This document shows positions 6,745 to 15,459 of a DNA stretch of 20,930 nucleotides, piece after piece. Below the pieces are notes generated by a model that did no database searches, was not told where the DNA came from, and saw only the letters and a list, made by a program, of their open reading frames with translations. The stretch is from contig JACCSN010000215.1 in the NCBI GenBank assembly GCA_013812985.1, positions 1 through 20,930 of the forward strand, read 5' to 3'. Source of the DNA: Hyphomicrobiales bacterium (GTDB lineage: Bacteria > Pseudomonadota > Alphaproteobacteria > Rhizobiales > Afifellaceae). The position numbers and the translations under genes were made by a program. Each line of letters starts with the position of its first letter. Position 1 is the stretch's first letter.

Positions 6745-7782
6745 GTGGTGCGCTATGCCCTGATACGCGCTGCGCTCGAGGCGCTTGCCGCAACACGCGC
6801 CTCTCGATGGATGCCCGCGGCGCCGGATTTTTCCGGCTTCGTCGTCACGCTGCATCATGTCCGTCCAAGAGAGCCAGGCGCCTTCGACCCAAACGGAATC
6901 CTTTCGGTCACACCGGAGTTCCTGGATTCGTTTCTGGCCCGCTTCAGATCCGCAGGCTGGCGGTTCGTCCCGGCCGCGGAACTCGTCGGTTCCGGAACTT
7001 ACCCTGACGGCGCGCGTCGGCTCGCGGTGACGCTCGACGACGGTTTCCGCGACAATCTCCAGCACGCTTTGCCGGTGTTCCGGCGCCACTCCGCACCCTT
7101 CACGATCTATGTCTGCCCCGGATTTTCCGACCGGACATCGGAGCTGTGGTGGGAGGCGCTCGAGCGCATCATCGCGGCAGCGGACGCGGTTGCCGTTGAC
7201 GGGCACGGGCCGGCGCCCAGGCTCTCCGCCCGCACGCCCGCGGAGAAACAGCGCGCGTTCCAGCTTTGGGCGAAGTGGCTGACGACGGAGGCCGACGAGA
7301 CCCGTCAGCGCGTCGCGATCCGGGCGCTTGCCGCCGCCTATGGCCTCAATCTGGCTGAACTCGCCCGCGAGCTGGTCATGGACTGGGACGAGGTTCGCGC
7401 CGTCGCCGCCGATCCGCTTTGCGCGATCGGCGCTCATACGATGACGCACCCGGCGCTGGCGCGCCTCCCGCCCGATGCAGCGCTTCGCCAGATGCGCGAG
7501 AGCGCCGACCGGATCGAAGCGGAGATCGGCGTGCGCCCGCGAACGATCGCCTTCCCGTATGGCTATCCGGCCGCGGCTTCGGCCCGCGAGGCGCGGCTCG
7601 CCGAGGAGGCGGGCTTTGCCGCCTCGTTCACCACGCAGCCGGGCTACATCTCGACACGAGGGAGCCGCCACGCGCTTCCGCGCGTCTCGGTGAACGGGCT
7701 CTACCAGGAGCTCCGCTATCTGGATGCGCTGCTCACCCCTGGCCTGTGGCGGCTCAGGAACCGCATCCGCTCACGGCGCTAG
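6745..7782 (+). CDS. polysaccharide deacetylase (NodB-homology) family protein
   Basis: This 345-residue carbohydrate-esterase-4-type protein probably removes acetyl groups from amino sugars in the exported or lipid-linked polymer. NodB motif 1 is VTLDDGF with Asp98 and Asp99, motif 2 is HTMTH with metal-binding His231 and His235, and FPYG (270-273) is motif 3. A stretch of about 75 residues (130-215) is inserted between motifs 1 and 2. The N-terminus has an amphipathic helix rather than a clear signal peptide. The start is one of two adjacent GTG codons (6745 or 6748), 14 bp after the preceding stop, with no strong ribosome site. It is probably cotranscribed with the co-polymerase. Its stop codon overlaps that of the convergent DUF2842 gene. 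The substrate is unknown. Confidence 0.87.
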   Translation: MVRYALIRAALEALAATRASRWMPAAPDFSGFVVTLHHVRPREPGAFDPNGILSVTPEFLDSFLARFRSAGWRFVPAAELVGSGTYPDGARRLAVTLDDGFRDNLQHALPVFRRHSAPFTIYVCPGFSDRTSELWWEALERIIAAADAVAVDGHGPAPRLSARTPAEKQRAFQLWAKWLTTEADETRQRVAIRALAAAYGLNLAELARELVMDWDEVRAVAADPLCAIGAHTMTHPALARLPPDAALRQMRESADRIEAEIGVRPRTIAFPYGYPAAASAREARLAEEAGFAASFTTQPGYISTRGSRHALPRVSVNGLYQELRYLDALLTPGLWRLRNRIRSRR

Positions 7783-7994
7783 GCCGCCGGCCGGTCGGGC
7801 TTCGACATCCAGGCGATCAGCGCCGCCGCGGGAAGCACCCAGAGCAGGCCGGCGACCATGAAGAAGATGAGCTGCGCCCAGCCGGAGGCGTTGGGCAGCC
7901 TTGCCGCGGCGACCGTCATCGCGATCAGCGCGTATGACGAGACGAAGATCACAAGCACGATCGTGCCGACGAGCTTGCGGATACGCTGAGGCAT
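7779..7994 (-). CDS. DUF2842-family small membrane protein
   Basis: Small inner-membrane protein of 71 residues with two hydrophobic segments (about 9-31 and 41-63), matching my recall of DUF2842, an alphaproteobacterial family of unknown function. The pattern of basic N-terminus, VGT, first helix, short polar turn ASGWAQL, second helix is typical. I chose the ATG at 7994 because AAGGA precedes it closely. A longer frame exists (ATG 8024), but its extra residues are low-complexity. It is divergent from ctaA across 122 bp. Its stop codon shares a CTAG palindrome with the deacetylase stop. Function unknown. Confidence 0.8.
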   Translation of the reverse strand: MPQRIRKLVGTIVLVIFVSSYALIAMTVAAARLPNASGWAQLIFFMVAGLLWVLPAAALIAWMSKPDRPAA

Positions 7995-8116
7995 GGCGTC
8001 CTTTCGGGGCGGCTGCTCCTCCATATGGGGCCGACGTGGATGTCGGCTCGCGACCGGGTGTCGCGCGCAAGCAGCGCGGCCTTGTTCCGGTCCCGGGACG
8101 CTCCACCTCAACGATC

Positions 8117-9190
8117 ATGGTCGCACTGGCAACCTATGGCGTCTCCACGGCGGAGCCGGGAACCCGGCGGTTGGGCGCGGTCCGGGTCTGGCTCGCCGTT
8201 CTTATTTTCCTTGTCTTCGGAATGGTGCTGGTCGGCGGGGCGACCCGGCTCACCGAATCGGGGCTGTCGATCACCGAGTGGAGGCCGATCGCCGGCGCTA
8301 TCCCGCCGATGGGCGAAGCGGCATGGCAGGCGGCCTTCGAGCTTTACCGCCGGAGCCCGCAATACGAGCTTCTCAACCGTGGCATGAGCCTTGCCGAATT
8401 CCAGGCGATCTTCTGGTGGGAATGGGCGCACCGCGAGCTCGGCCGTTTCATCGGGCTCGTCTACATCGCGGGCTTCTTCTGGTTCGCCATCAAGCGGGCC
8501 GTCCCGCCCCGGACCATGGTTGCGCTGGCCTTGATGGGGGTTCTGCTCGGCGCGCAGGGTTTTGTCGGCTGGATCATGGTCGCCTCCGGGCTGGAGCCCG
8601 GAATGTCGGCGGTGGCGCCAGTGAAGCTCGCGCTGCATCTGATCCTGGCGTCCCTGTTCTTCGCCGCGCTGGTCGCGACGTTCGTCGGGCTGGGTGGCGC
8701 TGCAAGCGAGGCGGCTCCGCCGCGGGTCCGCGGGGCCGCTCGTCTTCTCGTCCTCCTGGGCTTCGCCCAGATCGCTTTGGGCGGCTTGGTCGCCGGTCAC
8801 GATGCGGGGCTCACGTATAATACCTGGCCGCTGATGGACGGTCGCTGGGTCCCGAACGGGCTCTGGCTCCTCCAGCCTGCCTGGCTCAACCTCGTCGACA
8901 ATGTCACAACGATCCAGTTCAACCACCGGATCGGCGCCTACGTGCTTGCCGCGTCTATTGTGGGCTACGCCATAGCGCTCCGCGGCGCGGAAGGGCCGGC
9001 GCGCGGGCGCGCCGTTCTGATGCTGGCGCTGGTGCTGGCCCAGATGGCGCTGGGGATCATGACGCTCGTTCTCATTGTGCCCATAAGCTTGGCGCTCGCT
9101 CATCAGGGCGTGGCCCTGGTCCTGCTTCTCGTGCTCGTTTGGAACGCCAGCGTGCTCCAGCGAGGCGCGCGCGCCAAATCCGGCGGGTAA
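8117..9190 (+). CDS. ctaA: heme A synthase (COX15/CtaA)
   Basis: Inner-membrane enzyme that oxidises the C8 methyl group of heme O to a formyl group, giving heme A for aa3-type cytochrome oxidase. The product is 357 residues, normal for the type-2 (COX15-like) family, with about eight membrane segments in two similar halves. Candidate heme-ligand histidines are H105 (WEWAHRELGR), H174 (KLALHL), H270 (QFNHRIGAY) and H329 (ALAHQG). Other signatures are GGATRLTESGLSITEWRP (40-57) and GLTYNTWPLMDG (231-242). The ATG at 8117 is the natural start, although the frame is open upstream and the ribosome site is weak. The ctaB and cox genes are not in the window. Confidence 0.95.
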   Translation: MVALATYGVSTAEPGTRRLGAVRVWLAVLIFLVFGMVLVGGATRLTESGLSITEWRPIAGAIPPMGEAAWQAAFELYRRSPQYELLNRGMSLAEFQAIFWWEWAHRELGRFIGLVYIAGFFWFAIKRAVPPRTMVALALMGVLLGAQGFVGWIMVASGLEPGMSAVAPVKLALHLILASLFFAALVATFVGLGGAASEAAPPRVRGAARLLVLLGFAQIALGGLVAGHDAGLTYNTWPLMDGRWVPNGLWLLQPAWLNLVDNVTTIQFNHRIGAYVLAASIVGYAIALRGAEGPARGRAVLMLALVLAQMALGIMTLVLIVPISLALAHQGVALVLLLVLVWNASVLQRGARAKSGG

Positions 9191-9335
9191 GGCAGGCCGG
9201 ATTCCGTCCAGGGTCCCGTGAGGTCAGGCCTTGCGCTCGCCGGCCATTGCAGCTAGCGCCTTGTCGGCTGAAAGGGCGATGCAAGCCTGCCGGCCGGTAT
9301 CGCCGAGCCGGACCGCGGAGCCCCCGGGTCCTGCC

Positions 9336-9908
9336 TTGACCATACCGAACTTCATCACCATCGCCCGGCTGCTCAGCGTTCCGCTGATCGTCTGGCTGAT
9401 GATCGCCGACCGCTTCATGGGGGCCACCGTGCTGTTCGTCATGGCGGGCCTGTCGGACGCGGCGGACGGCTTCATCGCCAAGCGCTTCGGCGCGGCGTCG
9501 GAGCTCGGCGCCTATCTCGACCCGGTCGCCGACAAGGCGCTGCTCGTCTCCGTCTTCGTCACGCTCGGATTCAAGGGCGCCCTGCCGGCCTGGCTGATCG
9601 TGCTTGTGGTGAGCCGCGACATCCTGATCATCGGCGGCATCCTGCTGGCATACCTGCTCAGCAATCCCATGGAGGTCCGGCCGCTCTGGGTTTCCAAGAT
9701 GAACACCGCCGCCCAGATCATCCTGATCGCCCTGGTGCTGGGCGCCCAGTCCGGCGCGTCGATCTTCCAACCCTTGCTCGCGGTCTTCGTGCTCGCCGCG
9801 GCGGGATTGACGGTCGCTTCCGCCGCCGCCTATCTCGTCGAGTGGGTTCGGCACATGGCCGGCGGGCCGGGTGACCCGCCCCGCGACAGCAAGGAGGGCC
9901 GTCGGTGA
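9336..9908 (+). CDS. CDP-alcohol phosphatidyltransferase family protein
   Basis: Inner-membrane enzyme that transfers a phosphatidyl group from CDP-diacylglycerol to an alcohol such as glycerol-3-phosphate. From the TTG at 9336 it has 190 residues, the usual family size. The start MTIPNFITIARLLSVPL resembles PgsA-like proteins. The CDP-alcohol motif has Asp41, Asp44-Gly45, Ala48, Gly58, Asp62 and Asp66 (DAADGFIAKR then GAYLDPVADK); the usual Arg after Ala is Lys here, with Arg next to it. About five membrane helices follow. An upstream ATG at 9279 would add 19 residues not expected in the family. The stop overlaps the next gene's GTG (GTGA), so the two are coupled. PgsA or a cardiolipin-synthase-like paralogue are both possible. 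Confidence 0.88.
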   Translation: MTIPNFITIARLLSVPLIVWLMIADRFMGATVLFVMAGLSDAADGFIAKRFGAASELGAYLDPVADKALLVSVFVTLGFKGALPAWLIVLVVSRDILIIGGILLAYLLSNPMEVRPLWVSKMNTAAQIILIALVLGAQSGASIFQPLLAVFVLAAAGLTVASAAAYLVEWVRHMAGGPGDPPRDSKEGRR

Positions 9909-10987
9909 CACTCGGGCGTCAGGCGGCATTCTGGATAGGCGTCCTGCTCCTCATCCTGCTGTTCTTCTGGGTCTTCAGCGAAATCCTGCTGCCCTTCATC
10001 CTCGGCCTGGCGCTCGCTTATCTGCTCGATCCGATCGCCGATCGGCTGGAGCGAGCCGGAATGAGCCGGTTCTGGGCCACCATCAGCATCGTGCTCATCA
10101 CCGTGCTGACGATCGGCCTGGTCGCCCTCCTTGTCATTCCGGTGCTGATCTCGCAACTTGCCGGCTTCCTGGAGCGGCTGCCGTCCTATGTCGAGCAGCT
10201 CCGCAGTCTCGCCAGCCGGTTCTTCCAGACCCGCATCGGCCAGTATTTCGGCCCGCAGGAGGGGAGCGCGGGCGTTGAGCAGGTGGTCTCCCAAGGCGCC
10301 TCGTGGATCGCCTCGGTGCTGGAATCGATTTGGGCCGGCGGCCAGGCGCTGATCGGGGTCGTCAGCCTGATCGTCGTGACGCCGGTCGTCACGTTCTACA
10401 TCCTCTACGACTGGGACCGGATGCTCGCCCGCCTGGACGCGCTTGTGCCGCGCGACCATATCGCGACGGCGCGCCGGCTGGCCTCTGAGATCAACGCCGC
10501 CATGGCCGGCTTTGTCCGCGGGCAGGGCTCGGTCTGCCTCATCCTCGGCATTCTCTATGCGATCTCGCTCTCCGTGGTGGGGCTGAATTTCGGCTTCCTG
10601 ATCGGCGCCGTTTCGGGCCTCATCAATTTCATCCCGTTCGTCGGATCCATTGTCGGATTCATCACGGCGGTGGGCGTCGCGATCGTGCAGTTCTGGCCGG
10701 ACTGGATTCCGATCGTCGTCGTCGCCGCCATTTTCGCCGGCGGCCAGTTCCTGGAAGGCAACATCCTGCAGCCGCGCCTGGTCGGCTCCAGCGTCGGCGT
10801 GCATCCGGTCTGGCTCATGTTCGCGCTGTTCGCCTTCGGAACCCTGTTCGGCTTCGTCGGGCTGCTGCTCGCCGTTCCAGCGACCGCGGCGCTTGGCGTC
10901 ATCGTCCGCTTCGCCGTCGAGCGCTACCGCCAGAGCGGCATCTATTGGGGCCATGAAGGCGGCCCGCCGGAGGATCGCCTGCTCTGA
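9905..10987 (+). CDS. AI-2E family transporter (UPF0118 permease)
   Basis: Inner-membrane protein of 360 residues with about eight helices in the usual arrangement: two at the N-terminus (8-40), one near 58-82, a soluble amphipathic region (about 85-145), then a helical bundle (150-340). Family signatures include LLPFILGLALAYLLDPI (residues 28-44), the segment around VTPVVTFYILYDWD and FIPFVGSIVG, and FLEGNILQPRLVG. Members are varied exporters or antiporters, and the AI-2 role of the E. coli protein TqsA should not be assumed. The GTG start overlaps the preceding TGA, and AAGGAGG precedes it at good spacing. Its stop overlaps the ATG of the HdaA-like gene (TGATG), which points to one operon. 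Confidence 0.9.
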   Translation: MTLGRQAAFWIGVLLLILLFFWVFSEILLPFILGLALAYLLDPIADRLERAGMSRFWATISIVLITVLTIGLVALLVIPVLISQLAGFLERLPSYVEQLRSLASRFFQTRIGQYFGPQEGSAGVEQVVSQGASWIASVLESIWAGGQALIGVVSLIVVTPVVTFYILYDWDRMLARLDALVPRDHIATARRLASEINAAMAGFVRGQGSVCLILGILYAISLSVVGLNFGFLIGAVSGLINFIPFVGSIVGFITAVGVAIVQFWPDWIPIVVVAAIFAGGQFLEGNILQPRLVGSSVGVHPVWLMFALFAFGTLFGFVGLLLAVPATAALGVIVRFAVERYRQSGIYWGHEGGPPEDRLL

Positions 10988-11694
10988 TGGCGATCCAGGC
11001 GCCCTCGCAGCTCCCCTTGGCGCTCGCCCACCCTCCGCAACATGGACGTGACAGTTTTCTTCCGGGCAGGTCGAACCGCGCCGCCCTCGCTTTGGTTGAA
11101 AGGTGGCCGGACTGGCCGGCGCCGATCGCGCTCCTCAGCGGCCCGGCCGGCTCCGGCAAGACGCATCTGGCGCACATCTGGGCGGAGCGATCGGGGGCTC
11201 GCCTGATAGCGGCGACGGATCTCGCTTTCCCCGGGCGGGTCCAACTAGCGCGCGGAGAATGGATCGCGATGGAAGATGTCGCGCCAGAAGATGTCCCGGA
11301 GGCGGAGCTCTTCCATCTCATCAACAGCGCCCGGGAGAGCGGGGCGGGGCTCCTCATCACCTCCCGCGCCGCGGCTCCCACTTGGCGGATCGCTCTTTCG
11401 GATCTCCGCTCGCGGCTGCGCTTGGCGGCGCCGGCGGCGCTGGAGGCGCCCGACGACGACCTGCTGCGTCAAGTGCTCGTCAAGCTCTTCGCCGACCGCC
11501 AGCTCGTGGTGGAGCGGCCGGTGATCGACTTTCTCCTGGTCCGGATGGAGCGGTCGCTCAGCGCCGCCGGCCAGCTTGTGGAGGCCCTCGATCGCGAGGC
11601 CTTGGCGCAAGCCGGCCCGATCACCCGGCCGATGGCGGCGCGGATACTTTCCGCGGCTGCGGATTCCGCCGCCGAGTTTGCGGTTCGCAAATAG
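10987..11694 (+). CDS. hdaA: HdaA-like DnaA regulatory protein (AAA+)
   Basis: Cytoplasmic AAA+ protein of 235 residues related to the DnaA ATPase domain. With the DNA polymerase sliding clamp, Hda proteins stimulate ATP hydrolysis by DnaA and so prevent over-initiation. The N-terminal QLPLAL (8-13) is a clamp-binding motif in the expected place. Walker A is GPAGSGKT (52-59), and the Walker B region ([12 protein letters not shown]) has lost part of the classic acidic pair, as in many alphaproteobacterial homologues. No DnaA DNA-binding domain is present. In sphingomonads and Caulobacter this gene usually follows a permease gene and precedes or lies near ppk, as here. It overlaps the permease stop by one base. 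Confidence 0.88.
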   Translation: MAIQAPSQLPLALAHPPQHGRDSFLPGRSNRAALALVERWPDWPAPIALLSGPAGSGKTHLAHIWAERSGARLIAATDLAFPGRVQLARGEWIAMEDVAPEDVPEAELFHLINSARESGAGLLITSRAAAPTWRIALSDLRSRLRLAAPAALEAPDDDLLRQVLVKLFADRQLVVERPVIDFLLVRMERSLSAAGQLVEALDREALAQAGPITRPMAARILSAAADSAAEFAVRK

Positions 11695-11756
11695 GTCGTC
11701 ATCATTATGTACCCAAAGCGCTTCGAGAATTGATCGCCGCTACGGGTGAGACTGTG

Positions 11757-13949
11757 ATGAGCCAAGCCTTCGCCGAGACAGCACCTTTCCAAGGCGCAAG
11801 CCCCGAGTCGGCCCGGCCGCCGGCGCTCGCCGGGAACCCGGCGCGATTCATCAATCGCGAGATTTCCTGGCTGGAGTTCAACCGGCGCGTCCTCGAGGAG
11901 TCGGAAAACCCTAACCACCCGGTGCTGGAGCGGCTGCGGTTTCTCTCCATCTCCGGGAAGAACCTCGACGAGTTCGTCATGGTTCGCGTCGCAGGCTTGA
12001 CCGGCCAGGCGCGCGAGCTGATCTCCACGATCAGCGACGACGGGCTTTCTCCTGCCGAGCAGCTTCGCGCCATCGACGCCAAGCTGAACGAGCTGGTGCT
12101 CCAGCAACAGGCCAACTGGCGCGCGCTGCGCGGCGAACTGGCGCGGGCTGGGGTCGTCATCGTGGATGCCGAAGCGCTGAACCGGCCCGATCTCGCCTGG
12201 CTGGACGGCTATTTTCTCGAATCCGTCTTTCCCGTCCTGACGCCGCTCGCCATCGATCCGGCGCACCCGTTTCCGTTCATCCCCAATCTCGGCTTCACGC
12301 TGGCTCTGCAGCTTTCCAGCGGCAAGGGGCGTGACATGCAGGCGCTCATCCGGGTGCCGGGCAGCCTGGAGCGGTTCATCGCGTTGCCGCGCGGCGACGG
12401 CCCGGCGGCGCCGCGCTACATCATGCTGGAGGACGCGGTCAGCCTGTTCATCCCGCGTCTCTTCCCCGGGTTTGAAGTGAGCGGGCAGGGAGCGTTCCGT
12501 CTCATCCGCGATTCCGATATCGAGATCGAGGAGGAGGCGGAGGATCTCGTCCGTTTCTTCGAGCGTGCGCTGAAGCAGCGCCGGCGCGGCACCGTCATCC
12601 GGCTGGAAGTCGAGGAGGACATGCCGGAAGCGCTCCGCCTCTTCGTCCAGCGGGCGCTGGCGCTTCCCGACAACGAGGTTCACATCATTCCGGGCATGCT
12701 CGGCATCGACCACCTGTCGCAGCTGGTCGCCATCGACCGTCCCGACCTGAAATTCGAGCCCTACGCGCCGCGTTTTCCCGAGCGCATCCGCGAGCATGGC
12801 GGCGATTGCTTCGCCACCATCCGCCAGAAGGACATGATCGTTCACCACCCGTACGAATCCTTCGACGTGGTGCTGCAATTCCTCCGCCAGGCGGCGGCCG
12901 ATCCCGATGTGGTGGCGATCAAGCAGACGCTCTACCGGACGTCCAACGATTCTCCGATCGTCAAGGCGCTGATCGAGGCGGCCGAGAGCGGCAAGTCGGT
13001 GACGGCGCTGGTGGAGCTCAAGGCCCGCTTCGACGAGGAAGCCAACATCAAGTGGGCGCGCGATCTCGAACGCGCCGGCGCCCAGGTCGTCTACGGCTTC
13101 ATCGAGCTCAAGACCCACGCCAAGCTGTCGCAAGTCGTGCGCCGGGAAGCGGGCGGGCTGGCCAGCTACGTCCATGCCGGAACCGGCAACTACCACCCGA
13201 TCACCGCGCGCATCTATACGGACCTCAGCTATTTCACCGCCGATCCGGTGATCGCCCGGGACGTGGCGCGGCTCTTCAACTTCATCACCGGCTACGCGCC
13301 CCCGCAGGATTTGAAGCGCATCGCGGTCTCCCCTCACACTTTGCGCGGGCGCATCCTCGAGCATATCGAGGCGGAGACCAGCCACGCCGGCGCGGGGCGC
13401 CCGGCGCAGATCTGGATCAAGATGAACTCCCTCGTCGACCCGGAGATCATCGACGCGCTTTATCGCGCCAGCCAGGCCGGGGTGCAGATCGAGCTCATCG
13501 TTCGCGGCATCTGCTGCCTCAGGCCACAGGTGCCGGATATGTCGGAGAACATCCGAGTCAAGTCGATCGTCGGCCGGTTCCTCGAACATTCGCGAATTCT
13601 GTGCTTCGGCAACGGGCATGGGCTCCCATCCGACGAAGCGATCGTCTATATCGGCTCGGCCGACCTGATGCCGCGCAACCTGGATCGGCGCGTGGAGGCG
13701 ATCGTCCCGATCAGCAATCCAACGGTCCACAGGCAGGTTCTCGACCAGATCATGGTAGCCAATCTGATGGACAACGAGCAGAGCTGGGAGGTCCTGCCCG
13801 ACGGCACGTCGCGGCGGATTCATCCAGGCGAGGGCGAGGAGCCGTTCAACGCGCATCGCTATTTCATGACCAATCCCAGCCTGTCCGGCCGCGGCCGCTC
13901 GCTGAAATCATCGCCGCCACGTGCTTTTACGCCGCTCAACCGAAGCTGA
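11757..13949 (+). CDS. ppk1: polyphosphate kinase 1
   Basis: Catalyses reversible transfer of the ATP gamma-phosphate to growing inorganic polyphosphate. The product is 730 residues. The N-terminal domain begins [18 protein letters not shown], and the two C-terminal phospholipase-D-like domains carry the active site. His473 in HAGTGNYHP corresponds to the phosphorylated His of E. coli Ppk (H435), and His611 in [12 protein letters not shown] to its second essential His (H592). [20 protein letters not shown] and [17 protein letters not shown] are conserved. I chose the ATG at 11757 with GGTGAG six bases before the preceding GTG-ATG; upstream extension would run inside the hda gene in another frame. 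The gap to hda is 62 bp and the end overlaps ppx by 29 bp. Confidence 0.96.
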   Translation: MSQAFAETAPFQGASPESARPPALAGNPARFINREISWLEFNRRVLEESENPNHPVLERLRFLSISGKNLDEFVMVRVAGLTGQARELISTISDDGLSPAEQLRAIDAKLNELVLQQQANWRALRGELARAGVVIVDAEALNRPDLAWLDGYFLESVFPVLTPLAIDPAHPFPFIPNLGFTLALQLSSGKGRDMQALIRVPGSLERFIALPRGDGPAAPRYIMLEDAVSLFIPRLFPGFEVSGQGAFRLIRDSDIEIEEEAEDLVRFFERALKQRRRGTVIRLEVEEDMPEALRLFVQRALALPDNEVHIIPGMLGIDHLSQLVAIDRPDLKFEPYAPRFPERIREHGGDCFATIRQKDMIVHHPYESFDVVLQFLRQAAADPDVVAIKQTLYRTSNDSPIVKALIEAAESGKSVTALVELKARFDEEANIKWARDLERAGAQVVYGFIELKTHAKLSQVVRREAGGLASYVHAGTGNYHPITARIYTDLSYFTADPVIARDVARLFNFITGYAPPQDLKRIAVSPHTLRGRILEHIEAETSHAGAGRPAQIWIKMNSLVDPEIIDALYRASQAGVQIELIVRGICCLRPQVPDMSENIRVKSIVGRFLEHSRILCFGNGHGLPSDEAIVYIGSADLMPRNLDRRVEAIVPISNPTVHRQVLDQIMVANLMDNEQSWEVLPDGTSRRIHPGEGEEPFNAHRYFMTNPSLSGRGRSLKSSPPRAFTPLNRS

Positions 13950-15459
13950 GCCGGATCCGGCCCAGGGGCGTATCGCTGGCGATGGCCCCGTCGCCGTCAT
14001 CGATATCGGGTCGAACTCCGTTCGTCTGGTCGTCTATGAACGGCTTGCCCGTTCGCCGACGCCGCTGTTCAACGAGAAGATGCTGGCCGGCCTCGGGGCA
14101 GGCGTGGCGGAAACCGGCCGGCTCGCCCCCGACGCGGTGACCAAGACCAAGGCCGCGCTCCGCCGCTTCGCGGCGCTGGCCGAGCAGATGGGCGTCACCG
14201 AGCTGGAGGTCCTCGCGACCGCGGCCACGCGCGAGGCGTCGAACGGAGCCGACTTCATCCGCGATATCGAGGCGATCTGCGGGGTTCCGGTCACCGTGCT
14301 CTCTGGCGCCGACGAGGCCCGCATCGCCGCGCTCGGGATCGTCGCGGGCTTTCAGAACCCTGACGGCGTGGCCGGCGACCTCGGCGGCGGCAGCCTTGAG
14401 CTGACCGAGGTGAGCGGCAGGCAGGTCGGCGTCGGCGACAGCCTGCTGCTCGGCGGCTTGCGCCTGCAGACGACATCCAAGGGGTCCGTGAAGGCGGCGC
14501 GCGATCTCGCACGGCGGGCGCTGGAGGGCTCCAAGGTCGTCGGCCGCATGGAGGGCCGCTCATTCTATGCGATCGGCGGCACATGGCGTTCGCTGGCGCG
14601 GCTCCACATGCACGAATGCGGCTATCCGCTGCAAGTCATGCACGAATACAAGATAGGCGCCGGCCAGGCCGAAGATTTCCTGAAATTGCTCTCGCGCGGT
14701 TCGCTGGAGTCGGTTCCCGGCATCGAGGTCGTCTCCAAACAGCGCCAGACGCTGTTGCCTTTCGGGGCCGTCGTGCTCGCGGAGGTTCTGCGGGCAGGCA
14801 AGCCCAAGACCTTGATCATCTCCGCCCTGGGCCTGCGCGAGGGGCTGCTCTATTCGAAGCTTTCACCGGAAGAGCAGGCAGAGGATCCGCTGCTCTCCGC
14901 CGCGCGGGAATTGTCGCTGCTGCGTTCGCGCTCGCCGCAGCATGCGGAAGAGCTGATCGCGTGGTCCGATCAGGCGATGCAGGCTGTTGGGCTCTTGGAA
15001 TCGGCGGAGGAGAAACGGCTCCGCGCCGCGGCGTGCCTCCTGTCCGACATCGGCTGGCGGGCGCACCCCGATTATCGCGGCGAACAAAGCCTCAACATCA
15101 TCTCGCATGCGGCTTTCGTCGGGATCGACCATCCCGGCCGGAGCTACCTCGCGCTCGCCGTCTACTACCGCCATGCCGGGCTCACCGACGAGCATCTGGG
15201 CCCCGGCATACGCGAGCTGGCGCCGCTGAAATATCGGGAGGCGGCGCGGGCCGTCGCCGGCGCGTTCCGCGTCGCTTACCTGGTGTCGGGCGCGGTCGAG
15301 GGCGTCCTGCCCCGCACGCGCCTCCGCCGCTCCAATGATCGCGTCGAGCTCGTCCTGCCGGTCGAGCTGAGAGACCTTGCAGGCCCCCGGCTCGAGACGC
15401 GCCTGAAGCAGTTCGCCGCGCTGGGCGGGCTCACGTCGCGGATTGTTGTCGACGGCTGA
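13921..15459 (+). CDS. ppx: exopolyphosphatase (Ppx/GppA family)
   Basis: Releases terminal phosphate from polyphosphate, or hydrolyses pppGpp; the family does both and sequence cannot settle which. The product is 512 residues with two actin-like ASKHA subdomains: phosphate-1 motif [17 protein letters not shown] (24-40), [12 protein letters not shown], and phosphate-2 motif [10 protein letters not shown], followed by an HD-like helical C-terminal region (about 310-512). I used the GTG at 13921, inside the end of ppk1 (29-bp overlap), because there is no other start before the essential DIGSNS segment. The overlap suggests coupled translation of synthesis and degradation enzymes. Its TGA abuts the convergent rnd stop. 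Confidence 0.92.
   Translation: MLLRRSTEAEPDPAQGRIAGDGPVAVIDIGSNSVRLVVYERLARSPTPLFNEKMLAGLGAGVAETGRLAPDAVTKTKAALRRFAALAEQMGVTELEVLATAATREASNGADFIRDIEAICGVPVTVLSGADEARIAALGIVAGFQNPDGVAGDLGGGSLELTEVSGRQVGVGDSLLLGGLRLQTTSKGSVKAARDLARRALEGSKVVGRMEGRSFYAIGGTWRSLARLHMHECGYPLQVMHEYKIGAGQAEDFLKLLSRGSLESVPGIEVVSKQRQTLLPFGAVVLAEVLRAGKPKTLIISALGLREGLLYSKLSPEEQAEDPLLSAARELSLLRSRSPQHAEELIAWSDQAMQAVGLLESAEEKRLRAAACLLSDIGWRAHPDYRGEQSLNIISHAAFVGIDHPGRSYLALAVYYRHAGLTDEHLGPGIRELAPLKYREAARAVAGAFRVAYLVSGAVEGVLPRTRLRRSNDRVELVLPVELRDLAGPRLETRLKQFAALGGLTSRIVVDG

Noticed and set aside
11469..13856. Long open frame antisense to ppk1 (about 795 codons)
   Set aside because: It mirrors ppk1 exactly; composition is the Arg/Asp/Gly-rich pattern typical of high-GC antisense frames and no family is recognisable.
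13921..13949. Frameshift creating the ppk1/ppx overlap
   Set aside because: Both genes have complete conserved domains; the 29-bp overlap is a normal coupled arrangement.
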